NCBI GenBank assembly: GCA_963733935.1
Contig: CAVTEQ010000014.1
Coordinates: 868,001-932,000 of the forward strand
Source of the DNA: JAHFUA01 sp963733935
GTDB lineage: Bacteria; Acidobacteriota; Terriglobia; Terriglobales; Acidobacteriaceae
Length of the DNA stretch: 64,000 bases
Reading direction: 5' to 3'
Part shown: positions 35,784 through 45,902 of the stretch, one piece after another
How positions within the stretch are numbered: position 1 is the stretch's first letter
How the letters are laid out: each line of letters opens with the position of its first letter
Translations under genes and position numbers: made by a program
Notes under the pieces: generated by a model
Told to the model about the DNA's origin: nothing
Database searches by the model: none
The model's input: only the letters and a program-made list of their open reading frames with translations

Positions 35784-36098
35784 TTGCCGAGGCGTAGCGC
35801 CAACTCAAAGCGCAGCCACAGCCGCGGTAGAAACGAGCTGTCGCAATGGGCCGCGTCGGTGGTGAAGAAAGCGACTCCGAAGATCGCGCAGAGTTTGATC
35901 GAAGCGGCGGAACTATTGGGCCAGCCGGCACAGCTCTCCTCCGGCAAGTCGAGCCAGGCTCCAGCAGAAGAGGAAGACGAGTCTTTGGCCGCAATGCTCT
36001 TGCGGCTCCTGCGTACTCCGGACACCGGCGAGAACAGTAGAGCGCAGAATAGCGCAGGTCCACAGCCCTGCGGCAGCGAGAATCCATCCGTAGGGTAG
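35784..36098 (+). CDS. Hypothetical protein (104 aa)
   Basis: TTG-started ORF after AGGGGAAG. A basic N-terminus (RRSANSKRSHSRGRNELSQW) is followed by two helices (VVKKATPKIAQSLIEAAELL and EEEDESLAAMLLRLLRTPD) and a Ser/Gly/Asn-rich tail. This helix-linker-acid pattern looks like a small DNA-packaging or scaffold protein, perhaps a terminase small subunit, but no motif proves it. Confidence 0.45.
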   Translation: MPRRSANSKRSHSRGRNELSQWAASVVKKATPKIAQSLIEAAELLGQPAQLSSGKSSQAPAEEEDESLAAMLLRLLRTPDTGENSRAQNSAGPQPCGSENPSVG

Positions 36099-36153
36099 AA
36101 TGAAATTCTCCCGGCTTCGGCTGGTAAGAGGAAGGCTGCGGCGAGCTAGACCG

Positions 36154-36609
36154 ATGGACCTGACTTGGGTGACTCCACGGATTGCCGTGGGCGGCGGCAT
36201 TTGGACAGGCGCGAATATGGCCAAGGTGGCCGCGGCCGGCGTCACCCACATCATCGACATGCAGGTGGAGTTCGACGACACGCCCCTGGCCGAGTCGTAT
36301 GGCATCGAAGTGTTCTGGAACCGGGTGGATGACGACTTCCAGCCCAAGGGGGCTGAAGTCTTTCAACCGGCCATCGAGTTTGCCTTAGCGGCGTTCGAGA
36401 ATCCCGAGCACAAGCTGTTGATCCACTGCGCAGCCGGTGTCCACCGGGCGCCCATGATGGCTCTGGCACTGCTGCGGGTACAGGGGTGGGATTTGGAAGA
36501 GGCCATCGAATTGGTGGAAGACAAGCGTCCGGTGGTGGATTTCGCCGACGTATATGTGCGCAGCGTGGAAGACTTTATCCGCAACTACGCCGGCGCAGGC
36601 AAACGCTAA
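36154..36609 (+). CDS. Dual-specificity protein phosphatase
   Basis: The Cys-phosphatase loop HCAAGVHRAP (HCx5R) is complete, with the general acid probably in the WNRVDDDFQP segment. Upstream, TPRIAVGGGIWTGANMAKVA and VTHIIDMQVEF match the DSP/KAP-type N-terminal strands. The start MDLTWV (36154) gives 151 residues; a start at 36100 adds a basic lead. It could dephosphorylate protein Ser/Thr/Tyr or another phospho-ester. No kinase is adjacent. Confidence 0.88.
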   Translation: MDLTWVTPRIAVGGGIWTGANMAKVAAAGVTHIIDMQVEFDDTPLAESYGIEVFWNRVDDDFQPKGAEVFQPAIEFALAAFENPEHKLLIHCAAGVHRAPMMALALLRVQGWDLEEAIELVEDKRPVVDFADVYVRSVEDFIRNYAGAGKR

Positions 36610-36690
36610 TCGATTGCGGACTGCCGTTGAGTGGAATCTAGCTGTCCCAATCACAAATCGGAAATCGTAAGTCCCTAAAACTCTTTACGC

Positions 36691-39600
36691 ATGAAAATCA
36701 CGTTGCTTGACCCGAGCCGCCGCTGGCGGCTTTTTTATTGCCTGATCGGTTTGCTGCTCGCGATGGTGCTGACGCCGAGCATGCAGGCCAGCACCACGAC
36801 GGTGCAGGACGTCGTGTACCGCGCCGACGGCCAACCCGCCAGCGGGACGCTGGTGATCTCCTGGCCGGCGTTCACCACCGCGGACAACCTCGCCGTGGCT
36901 GCCGGATCGATGAGCGTGGCCATCGGTCCCCAGGGTGCGATCAGCATCGCTCTGGTGCCCAATGCCGGCGGAACTCCCGACGGCACGTATTACAAGGTCA
37001 TCTTTAAGCTCAACGATGGCTCCACCAGCGAAGAATATTGGGCGATTCCGGCAACCACGACCACCACGATTGCGGCGGTGCGTTCCAAGATCGTTCCCAG
37101 CGGCGTTGCCATGCAGGTGGCCTCACGACAGTATGTGGACAGCTCCATCGCGGCGGCGCTCGCCGGCTTTCACGGCCCGTTTCCCCTGGTCGTGACGTCC
37201 TTCCAAGGCCGCACCGGAAGCGTGGTAGCGGCGGCCAACGATTATGCTTACTCGCAACTGAGGAATATTCCAACTACCTTCAACGCCGGCCAACTGCTGG
37301 GCAGGAGTTTGGACCCTCCTACCAGCGCAGGTCAGCAAGTGACCTTCGACGGCACCAAGTTTATAGAGCAAGCCAAGCAGGCAGCCGACTTCCGCGATTT
37401 TGGCGCCATCGGCAACACCATTGCCGATGACACCAGCGCCGCTAACAACGGATTGGCGGCACTGGCAAACAATGGCGGCGCCTTCCAGTTGCCCGGCACT
37501 AGCAATTCCTTCTGGATGAAGCTGACGTCGCCGCTGAATCTGAACAATACAGGCAATTTCCTGATTCGTGGCGCCGGCGACTCCGGCGGTTTCGCCTATT
37601 GCGGCAATGGAAGCGGACCGGTGGTGAACGCCAGTAATACCTTCGACCTTGGGCTCCGCGATTTCGCCATCTACGGCCACTGGCAGAATAACTGTACTTC
37701 TACTTACGCAAGCGCAGGCATCCTGTGGGACAAAACTGGAAACAGCGGCTGGAATGCCACTGGATTGATGGTGAACCGCCTGAGCATCATCGGGGCGCCT
37801 TCGGGCGACATCGGAACGCCGAATTTTACCTGCATCGACATCTCTCCCACCTCTGGGGTCAACGTAGAAGACGGGAAGTTTTACAACATTAATTGCAATC
37901 CCAGCGGGGGGATCGGTTTTCACATTGGCGCCAGTGCCAACGCCAAGAATGAGATCTTCTTCAACAACAATGTGGGCTTCGGACAGTACGGGTACAAGTT
38001 CGATAGCGGGTCCTATCACATCAAGTACGGTGAGGTAGGGAACCTGAGTGAAAGCGCCCTGTGGTTGAACGCGGCCAGCGATCCGGTCAGCGTGGAAGGC
38101 CTTTTGAGTGAGGCCAACAAGCAGTTTCTTCGTCTGGGGGCGAACTTTGGTTTTGCCCCGATCACGCTATCCCACATTAACAATGGATGGGACGACCAGG
38201 CCACTGCGCCTTGCTTCTGGGACCTGGGCGGGGCGCAGTATGTCCTGGCCTTCAGCAATAAGTGGTCGGACACCAACTTCACAACGCCACATGCCATCTG
38301 CGGCAATGTCAACAGTTCCGGCACGTTTATCAATAATGCGTTCTCTTGGAAAGTGGGCGGAGGAAGCGGCGGACTCTATGAGATGCTTCCGCCGCCGGCT
38401 ACCATTCAGCAGTTGCTTGGGCCAAGCTATGGTTTCTATGCGGGCGGGAACATGATCGTCGGTTCGGTGAACCCGAACGCGAACAATGGGCTTTCCTTCA
38501 TTCAATCCACCGGTGGAACGCGGCAGGGGTTGCGCGTACTCGAAAACTCCATTCCCAGAATCGACGGCGCTCTGCCGGTCTCCAATGACAACCCCTTCCT
38601 GGGTGATGGGGTGCTGGAAGTAGCAGGTCCGGGGGCGCCGACAGTGCTCCCCGGCTGCGCCGTTACCGGGGGCGACACGTCGGTGACTTACACCTTCTGG
38701 ATGTTCGCCAAAGATGGCAATGGCAATCGGACTACCGAGGCCCATACGTTCTGCCCCGGCCCAGCAACTTTTGACAGCACTCACCAGGTGACCCTGCAGT
38801 GGGTGGGAACGCCCGGCTCCCAAAGCTATGACGTCATGTTCCTGGTCAATGGAGCGTCCTGCTTCATCGGGAACACGTCCGCGACTTCCATCACGGTGAG
38901 CTCCATGCCGGCTTGCGATAACGGGTACACGCGGCCATTGCAGAACGAGGCCGAGTATGTGAATCTGCGCGGCAAGGGGCTTTACGGCTACGGTCCCGCG
39001 AGCGCCACTAATCCCACGTGGTGGATCGACAACGTCACCGGAAACTTCAACACCAATTCCGCCACCTCGAACAGCCTGCAGCTTAGGGGAAGCGGCGGAG
39101 CCAGCTTCGCCGCCGTTCAGAATGACGGTACTGACAAGGTGCAGCTGGGCGATGTTACCCATGCGGTTTCCATTCCCGGTGGCATATCCGCGCCTAACGT
39201 GGAAACGCTGTGCACCGCAGCCAACGCTCAGACCTGCGTTAATGCGGTCGCGACTACGGGTGGTACCGTGCACCTGGCGGCGGGCACCTACACCGGCGCC
39301 CTTACTCTGCCGGACAATGGCAAGTGCGTGAACCTGGTGGGCGCGGGCATCGATCTCACCGTCCTGACCGTCAACGCCTCCACTTCCGCGGTCATCAGCA
39401 AGGGCAATAGCTCTCTCCCCCTGAACTGTCGCATCGCCGATCTGACCCTCGACGGACACTTCCAGTCCAGCTACGGACTTCGGCTGCTCAAAGGCAAGGG
39501 ATGGCAGATTGAGCGCGTCAAAATTCAGCGCGTCAGCGTGGGAGGCGAAGGTGCAGCGTTTGGCGAATCCTCGGGAAGTAACGCCGAGTTCTATGACGCC

Positions 39601-41062
39601 CGCATTCGCAACCTCGTGGTCGCCTTCGAGGCGGGGACTACGCCGCGAACGCGCGTCCTCTGAACGGCCTGCATTTCCTCACCACGGCCACCGACAATCA
39701 GATCAGCGAGATCACCGCCTGGAACATGAGCGGCGCCGGGATCCTGGATGACGCGGGCGACAACCAGTACAGCATCGTTCACGTGTATGGCTTCCCGCTG
39801 CTGACCTACTATCCCAACTATGCCATGGACGTGCTCGGAAACACGCACATTGTGCAGCTCACCTCCGATGGTGTAGCTCTCGGCGGCGTGCACGTGCGCG
39901 GCAACGGCAACAGCATCACGCACAGCACCTTCATGTGGCCCACCGGGGGGAAGTCAGCGGCGCATTCCCCATCATGGCCGAGGCGGGAACCGACTTTAAC
40001 GACTATTCCAACAACCTGGTGCGCAACGGCACCGACCTGATCATTTCGCAGGTCCCGACCATCGCCAACATCGGCGGGGCGATTTATCCCGGACCGAACA
40101 CCAGCATTACGAATAACATTGAGCAGGGCGGCAGCAATTACTTCGTGAACTTCTGGGTGCAAGGCCCGTACGTTGCCGGGCAAGGAACCCCGCACGGCGC
40201 CTTCACCTACAGCACGCCGTTCACAGCACAGCCCACGCTCACCGCCCGCAGGGTTCTTAGCCAGACCGCCGACCTGTTCGACTGCCTGGAAGAAGACAAT
40301 TCGACGCTGCTGTGCTCGATCGATAAGAACGGCAACGCGACATTCGCTAGCGTCACAGCGCCTCTGACGGGCAACGCCAGCACGGCGACAGCTCTGGCAT
40401 CAACCCCCAGCCAGTGCAGTTCGGGTCAATATTCGACGGGCATTGCCGCCAGCGGCAACGCCAATTGCAGCCAGGTTGGCTATTCGCAGCTTAGCGGCAC
40501 GCCGACCATCCCCACACTGCTGGGCTCAGGCACGGCGCACAAGTGGGTGAGCTATATCGACAGCAGCGGTACCCAGCAATTGACGCAGCCCGACGCCAGT
40601 GATCTTACCGGTCTGGGGAACGCAGCTACCAAGAACGTCGGCACCACGGCGGGCACAGTTGCCGCGGGCGATGATTCACGTTTCAATTGCGACGTTACCA
40701 AGAATCCCTGCCGTGTAGCCGCGACTTCGCTTACCGCGCAGACGGCTTCGATCGGAAACACCACGCTGTACACACCCTCGGCCGCCGGCCAGTACCAGGT
40801 GGTCGTAAGCCTCTGGACCATGGTCGCGGGGTCGAGCGGGACCGTCTCCTTCAGCGTCTCGGCAAACACCGGCAGCGGAGCGGAAAGTTTCGGCAGTTCG
40901 AGTCTGGACCTCACGAAGGTCAACTCAGGTGGCCAGGTCAGCGGGCAATGGAACATTCATGTGGGCGCCAGCCAGGCAATCTCGTACAGCACCACGCTGA
41001 CTTGTTCCAGTTGCGGTTCGCCACAGTACGGTATCGACGTTGTGGTCGAAAGGCTGCAGTGA
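36691..41062 (+). CDS. Giant secreted tail-fibre / beta-helix protein, two frameshifts
   Basis: Joined across shifts near 39650 and 39945, this is about 1,457 residues. A signal peptide (about 1-34: LFYCLIGLLLAMVLTPSMQA) is unusual for phage proteins. A beta-sandwich at about 35-130 and FQGRTGSVVAAANDYAYSQL, a classic tail-fibre collar motif, follow. Then comes a pectate-lyase-like parallel beta-helix (about 230-560, beginning FRDFGAIGNTIADDTSAANN), a second such segment near 850-1050 (TGGTVHLAAGTYTGALTLPD), and another collar-like stretch near 1290 (YSQLSGTPTIPTLLGSG). It ends in a beta-rich domain. It resembles a receptor-binding fibre attached to a secretion signal. Confidence 0.72.
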
Positions 41063-41087
41063 GCCGCCCGGTTGCCTTAACCCTAGC

Positions 41088-42674
41088 TTGACCGACGACC
41101 TCACAGATGACCTGCGGGCGTTGGTGACCGTGGGAAAGCGACTCGATTGGGAACTGATTGACGTTCGGAGCGATTGGGAAATCGGCTGGCTGGAGCCGCC
41201 GCGCGGGCGTTGGCATGCTACGTTCCGCGATTTCCTTGTCCGGCACCTGTTGAGGATCCGCGACAAGCAAGGCAAACGGGTGCTGCTGGAGCCGACGCGG
41301 GCACAACGCGAGTACTCCCGCTTCTGCGGCCGGCGCAACATCGTGCTGAAGGCCCGCCAGGTTGGGATGACAACCTGGGTGGCGGCTCGGTTCTTTCTGC
41401 ACACCATCACCCGGCCGGGAACGGTCAGCGTGCAGGTGGCGCACGATTTGGCTTCGGCCGAGGCATTATTCCGCATCGTGCGGCGGTTCCTGGAGAACCT
41501 GCCGGAACGGCTGCGCAAGGGGACGCTGGCGACGTTGCGCGCCAACGTTCGCCAGATCGTTTTCCCGCACCTCGACAGCGAGTATCGGGTGGAGACGGCG
41601 GCGGACCCCAACGCCGGCCGCGGACTCACCATCCAGAACCTGCACTGTTCGGAGGTGGCCCTCTGGCCGCGAGATCCGGCCGAGACCCTGGCTTCGCTGC
41701 GCGCGGCGGTACCGCCCCACGGCGAGATCGTGCTGGAATCCACGCCCAGGGGCGCCGGCGGCTGCTTCTACGACCAGTGGCAGCAGGCCGAGGAAAACGG
41801 CTACGTCCGGCATTTCTTCCCCTGGTGGTGGGAGCCGTCCTATCAGCGTCTGGTGACGGACGTGTTGCCGCTGAGCGAAGAGGAAGAGGAACTCAGCCGC
41901 AAACACGGCCTTGAGCCCGCGCAAATCGCGTTTCGCCGGGAAATCCGGGCGGAGTTTCGCCACCTGGCTGTGCAGGAGTATGCCGAAGACCCGGAGAGTT
42001 GTTTCCTGTTCTCCGGAGAGTGCGTCTTTGAATTGTCGGCGATCGAGCAGCGGCTGGCGAACTGCGGCGAGCCGCTGGAAATACGAGACAATGGCCGGCT
42101 ACTCATCTGGTTGCCTTCCGTTAAGGATCCATCCGGCGACAGGGAGTGGATTATCGGCGTGGATCCAGCAGGCGGCGGGGCGGACGGCGATTTCGCGTGC
42201 GCCCAGGTGATCGACCGCTCCAGCGCCATGCAATGTGCTGAGTTGCTCGGCCATTTCACTCCTATGGAACTGGCACGCCGGGTTGCTGAATTGGGCCGCG
42301 AGTATGGCAATGCCCTGGTGGCGGTCGAGAGCAACAACCACGGGCACGCGGTGCTGGCCCACCTGGAGGTAGGGGAGAAGTACCAGAACCTGTACACAGA
42401 GAGTAATCGTGTCGGGTGGCTGACGGGCGCGGTCAGCCGCCCCAGAATGATTGAGAAGCTGGCAATCCTGCTGTCGCAGGCTCCGGAGCTGTTCTTCAGC
42501 ACGCGGCTGCTGCAGCAGTGCCGGACCTTCGTGCGCCATTCGGATGCTTCGACGGGCGCGACCGGGGGCGCGCACGACGATTGTGTGCTGGCCATGGCCA
42601 TCGCACAGATGGTTCGAGAGGCGGATGCGGGAAATACTTCCCGCAGGGGAAAGAGAGTTCGCGCGCGGCCTTGA
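41088..42674 (+). CDS. terL: Terminase large subunit
   Basis: ATP-driven DNA packaging motor with nuclease. The ATPase part has a phage-type Walker A (LKARQVGMTTWVAARFF) and Walker B region (IQNLHCSEVALWPRD), then coupling-type VLESTPRGAGGCFYDQWQQA. The RNase-H-like nuclease holds WIIGVDPAGGGADGDFACAQ (Asp), ALVAVESNNHGHAVLAHL, and the final GAHDDCVLAMAIAQM. The start TTG at 41088 or GTG at 41040 are both possible; the latter overlaps the preceding gene. Uninterrupted, unlike its neighbours. Confidence 0.92.
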   Translation: MTDDLTDDLRALVTVGKRLDWELIDVRSDWEIGWLEPPRGRWHATFRDFLVRHLLRIRDKQGKRVLLEPTRAQREYSRFCGRRNIVLKARQVGMTTWVAARFFLHTITRPGTVSVQVAHDLASAEALFRIVRRFLENLPERLRKGTLATLRANVRQIVFPHLDSEYRVETAADPNAGRGLTIQNLHCSEVALWPRDPAETLASLRAAVPPHGEIVLESTPRGAGGCFYDQWQQAEENGYVRHFFPWWWEPSYQRLVTDVLPLSEEEEELSRKHGLEPAQIAFRREIRAEFRHLAVQEYAEDPESCFLFSGECVFELSAIEQRLANCGEPLEIRDNGRLLIWLPSVKDPSGDREWIIGVDPAGGGADGDFACAQVIDRSSAMQCAELLGHFTPMELARRVAELGREYGNALVAVESNNHGHAVLAHLEVGEKYQNLYTESNRVGWLTGAVSRPRMIEKLAILLSQAPELFFSTRLLQQCRTFVRHSDASTGATGGAHDDCVLAMAIAQMVREADAGNTSRRGKRVRARP

Positions 42675-42777
42675 GCGTCAAAAAATCTCGACCGAGCGCG
42701 GGTTGCACAGGATTTCGATTTCTGGAATAAGAGTCAGGTTTTTTTCCGTTTGGGACGAGCGGATGTAACCTGCTGCT

Positions 42778-43579
42778 ATGCCTTTGGTTGCGGTCCAGCA
42801 CATTCGCAGAATGCGCGGAGGTGCGCAGGGTCACCTGATGCGCGTTGAGGACGGCAATTTCTACGTGGTCAAGTTCCAGAACAACCCGCAGCACATTCGG
42901 GTTCTGGCCAACGACTTGCTGGCAACACGACTGGGTCTGCAGATCGGATTGCCAATGCCGGTCGCAGAAGTAATTGAAGTTAATGAATGGCTCATTGGAC
43001 ATACACCCGAGTTGGCCGTCGAGTTCGGTGGAAAGCGAATCCCGTGCCAGCCAGGACTGCAGTTCGGTTCGCGCTATGTCGTTAATCCGGACAAAGGCCA
43101 GGTGTTGGATTACCTGCCGGAAAGCTTTCTTTGGGGCATCCGCAACGTCGGGGATTTCGCTGGCGCACTCGCTTTTGACAAATGGACCTGCAACGCCGAT
43201 GGACGGCAGGCAGTTTATTGGCGCAGGTCCAAGGAGTCGGGCTACGCCGCGGCGTTCATCGACCAGGGATACTGTTTCAACGATGGGGAGTGGGCATTTC
43301 GCGACTCTCCGCTGCGCGGAATGCACCTTCAACCAAGTGTACGCGACCATCACCGGTTGGAAGTCGTTTGAGCCTTGGCTATCGAAGATCGAGGCATTAG
43401 ACGCGAGCGCGATCGGGAACATTGCATCTGCGATTCCGCCCCAGTGGTACGATGGCGATTGGGACGCTCTGGAGAAACTTGTGCACGCTTTGGCCAGGCG
43501 TTGCACGGGAGTACGGGAGCTGATCACAGACTTCCGTTGTTCATCCCGACGCCCCTTTCCAAACTGGGAAGATGACTAG
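42778..43579 (+). CDS. HipA-like kinase, frameshifted
   Basis: Protein of the HipA/HipA-like kinase family. The N-terminal part (GGAQGHLMRVEDGNFYVVKF) resembles the HipA nucleotide-binding start, with FDKWTCNADGRQAVYW as the catalytic loop (Asp-x5-Asn-like) and AAFIDQGYCFNDGEW as the metal-binding Asp segment. The frame must shift near 43320 to continue as FNQVYATITGWKSFEPWLSK and end GVRELITDFRCSSRRPFPNW. Joined length is about 267 residues, shorter than HipA (about 440). The next gene is DUF3037, a common partner of this kinase. The pair lies between terL and portal. Confidence 0.8.
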
Positions 43580-43583
43580 AATT

Positions 43584-43675
43584 GCCACCGAGACACAGAG
43601 GCGCAGAGGAGGACATAAGCAATAAAAAGTGAAGTGATAAGAAGGTGATCCGTTCTCCTCTGTGCCTCCGTGGCG
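43584..43675. repeat. Palindromic repeat, family A
   Basis: Left arm CCACCGAGACACAGAGGCGC, right arm CTCCTCTGTGCCTCCGTGGC. It separates the HipA-like gene from the DUF3037 gene. The central part AGTGAAGTGATAAGAAGGTG contains AAGTGATAA words of family G. Confidence 0.88.
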
Positions 43676-43687
43676 GGTTTATCCCCG

Positions 43688-44518
43688 ATGGCTGATTTGA
43701 AGCAATGCGAATTCTTCCTGCTCCGCTATGTGCCCGACGCGGTGAAGGACGAGTTCGTAAACATCGGAGTAGTGCTGGTCGAGCCGGGCGCGAATGGCGC
43801 CGGTTTTGCAGAGGTGAGGTTTACGCGCGACTGGCAACGGGTGAAGTGTCTCGATCCAGGGGCCGATCTGCAGATGTTGGAGGCCCTGGAAGACGATCTA
43901 CGGAAGCGCTTGAGTGAACCCGGGCATGCCGAATTTTTCAGCGTTGTAAACGAGTCGTTCTCGAATGCGTTACAACTCTCGCCGGCTAAAGCGTGTTTGA
44001 CGGAGTCTCCCGCGGAAGAACTCGGAAAGCTGGCGGAGATATACCTGGAGCGAGCGCGCCGCCCCGCAAGAAAGGGGGCCGTTGCTGCCCGACAGGCAAT
44101 CGCGCAGCGCATGCGTGAGGCCTTCGAGCAGGCGGGCGTGTGGAAGCTGATGCGCAAGCGTATAGCGGTCGCCACATACACGCATCCGGGCGATCCGCTC
44201 AAGATCGATTGCGGTTACCGTCCGAATGGCGAGCTGAAGCTGTTCCATGCGATCTCGTTGGCCGGCAATGTGGATTCCGCCAAGGTTCTTGCTTTCACGT
44301 ATCCGCAAGTCCGCGAAGGGATCGCGCGACTGGAGAAAAGCAACACTTCGCTGACGGCTGTCGTCGAGGACGATCTCGACCAAAATGATGAGCCCATCGC
44401 CTTTGCACTGGACACACTGGCTCGCAGCCAGATTGCGGTACAGCACGCAAGCCGAACTGCCGCACCTGGCAGAAGTGGCAAGACAGGAGCTGAGAGTTTA
44501 ACGCCACAGAGACACTGA
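43688..44518 (+). CDS. DUF3037 protein, partner of the HipA-like kinase
   Basis: 276 residues. The opening LKQCEFFLLRYVPDAVKDEF and VNIGVVLVEP are the DUF3037 signature. A helical middle (ELGKLAEIYLERARRPARKG) and beta-rich end (DCGYRPNGELKLFHAISLAG) follow. DUF3037 genes are frequently adjacent to HipA-like kinases, so the two probably act as one unit; whether toxin-antitoxin, anti-phage or regulatory is unknown. The final residues LTPQRH come from a palindromic repeat, so the original stop may have been shifted. Start ATG at 43688. Confidence 0.78.
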   Translation: MADLKQCEFFLLRYVPDAVKDEFVNIGVVLVEPGANGAGFAEVRFTRDWQRVKCLDPGADLQMLEALEDDLRKRLSEPGHAEFFSVVNESFSNALQLSPAKACLTESPAEELGKLAEIYLERARRPARKGAVAARQAIAQRMREAFEQAGVWKLMRKRIAVATYTHPGDPLKIDCGYRPNGELKLFHAISLAGNVDSAKVLAFTYPQVREGIARLEKSNTSLTAVVEDDLDQNDEPIAFALDTLARSQIAVQHASRTAAPGRSGKTGAESLTPQRH

Positions 44519-44570
44519 GGCATAGAGGAAGCAATAGGCTATTTCTCGGTGTCTCCGTGCCTCTGTGGCA
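44502..44570. repeat. Palindromic repeat, family A
   Basis: CGCCACAGAGACACTGAGGC and GTGTCTCCGTGCCTCTGTGG form the arms. It overlaps the stop codon of the DUF3037 gene. Downstream (44578-44610) a different degenerate word array TCCGCGTTTATCCGCGCTAA follows. Confidence 0.88.
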
Positions 44571-44631
44571 GTTGTTGTTTGATCCGCGTTTATCCGCGCT
44601 AATCCGCGGCGAAGAAGTTCCAAAACAATCC

Positions 44632-45832
44632 ATGAATATTCGTGAGACATTGCGCGGCGCTCTGCGCCGACTCGCGGTGCAGGTGTGCCCGAGAAGCGGC
44701 GCACGCTGGCGCTGCCGTCCATCCTGCAAACCTACGGGCCGCGGGCCGACGTGCTGCCCAAGCCGACGCCCTACAACCTGCGGCGCTTTGCCGAAACGCC
44801 GATCGCCCGCAAGGCGATCAACACGGTCAAGGACCGCGTCGCCGGCATGCGCTGGCGGGTGCAGCCGAAGAATGGCCGCTCGCTCGACGAGCTGCCGAAT
44901 GCGGCGGACCGCATCCGCATCCTGACCGACAACCTCGATGCGCCCAACTCCGACGACTCGTTCCGCTCCCTGGCCGAGCAGGTGCTGGAGGACGTGATCG
45001 TGGGCGGCTTCGGAGCGATAGAGGCGCAGCTCTCCGGCGATCCCTCGCGTCCGCTCAACCTGTGGCCGGCGGACGGGGCGAGCATTCGTATGCGCACCGA
45101 CTGGGACGGCCGTCCCGACTCGCCGCGCTACGTACAGGTGGCGGGCGTCTTCAGTCCGAACACGCAGATCGTGCTCAATGACGATGAGCTGATCTACATT
45201 CGGCTGAATCCGCGCACGCACACACCTTCGGGCTGGGCCGGGTAGAGGTCGCATTCGAGACCATCAATGAGTTTCTCGGGGCGCACCGCTATGCCGCGCG
45301 TCTGGCCTCGAACTCGGTGGTGCAGTATGCCCTCTGGCTGCAGGACATGGGCCCCGCGCAGCACGAGCGGCTGATCCGCTGGTGGCAGGACGAGATCGAG
45401 GGCACGGGACGCGTGCCCATCCTCTCGGTCGAGAACAAGCCCGAGGTGCTGCGCTTCGGCGGCGGCACCGACCAGGACCTCCGCCTGAGCTGGCAGGAAT
45501 TCCTGATCCGGGTAATCGCCGACGCCTTTGACCTGCCGCCCTTCATGCTCGGCCTGGAGCGCGACGTGAACCGCTCCACCGCTGGAGAGCTGGCCGACCA
45601 GGCGTTTCGGCAGGCCATCGTGCCCACGGCGCGGCTGTTCGCCGAACATCTGACGCGCGACGCCATCGGCAAGAAGCTCGGCTGGAACGACTGGAGTTCG
45701 TCTTCACCGACGTCGATGCGCCCAACGAGATGGAAGCAGGCGCAGATCCAGGAGATCCTGCTGCGCAACGGGGTGATGACGGTGAACGAAGTGCGGCAGA
45801 TGCGGGGATTACCGGAAATTCAAAAGCTGTAA
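44632..45832 (+). CDS. Phage portal protein, several frameshifts
   Basis: Portal (SPP1/lambda-like class) that forms the DNA channel of the procapsid. Recognisable segments across frames are LPKPTPYNLRRFAETPIARK, AINTVKDRVAGMRWRV, LAEQVLEDVIVGGFGAIEAQ, LIYIRLNPRTHTPFGLG-type text, FETINEFLGAHRYAARLASN and LSWQEFLIRVIADAFDLPPF. Reading-frame shifts are needed near 44685, 45230, 45691 and 45735; near 45230 restoring one G rebuilds the expected sequence. Joined, about 400 residues. Next to terL by way of the HipA/DUF3037 insert. Confidence 0.78.
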
Positions 45833-45885
45833 CCACAGAGGCACGGAGGCACGGAGAAAAAGACTTCTCTGTGCCCGTGGCAGGT
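45833..45885. repeat. Palindromic repeat, family A, compact copy
   Basis: AACCACAGAGGCACGGAGGC and TCTCTGTGCCCGTGGC with only about 10 bp between. It begins at the portal stop codon and ends 18 bp before the next gene. Confidence 0.88.
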
Positions 45886-45902
45886 GTTACGGCGAAAGGC
45901 TC

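Noticed and set aside
42974..43579. A separate gene in the second frame of the HipA-like region.
   Set aside because: Its second half continues the HipA-like protein after a one-base shift, and its first half is shadow sequence.
44578..44610. An origin-like or iteron array in the TCCGCG words before the portal gene.
   Set aside because: Only three degenerate words, no DnaA-type boxes, and it matches the general repeat-word style of the window.
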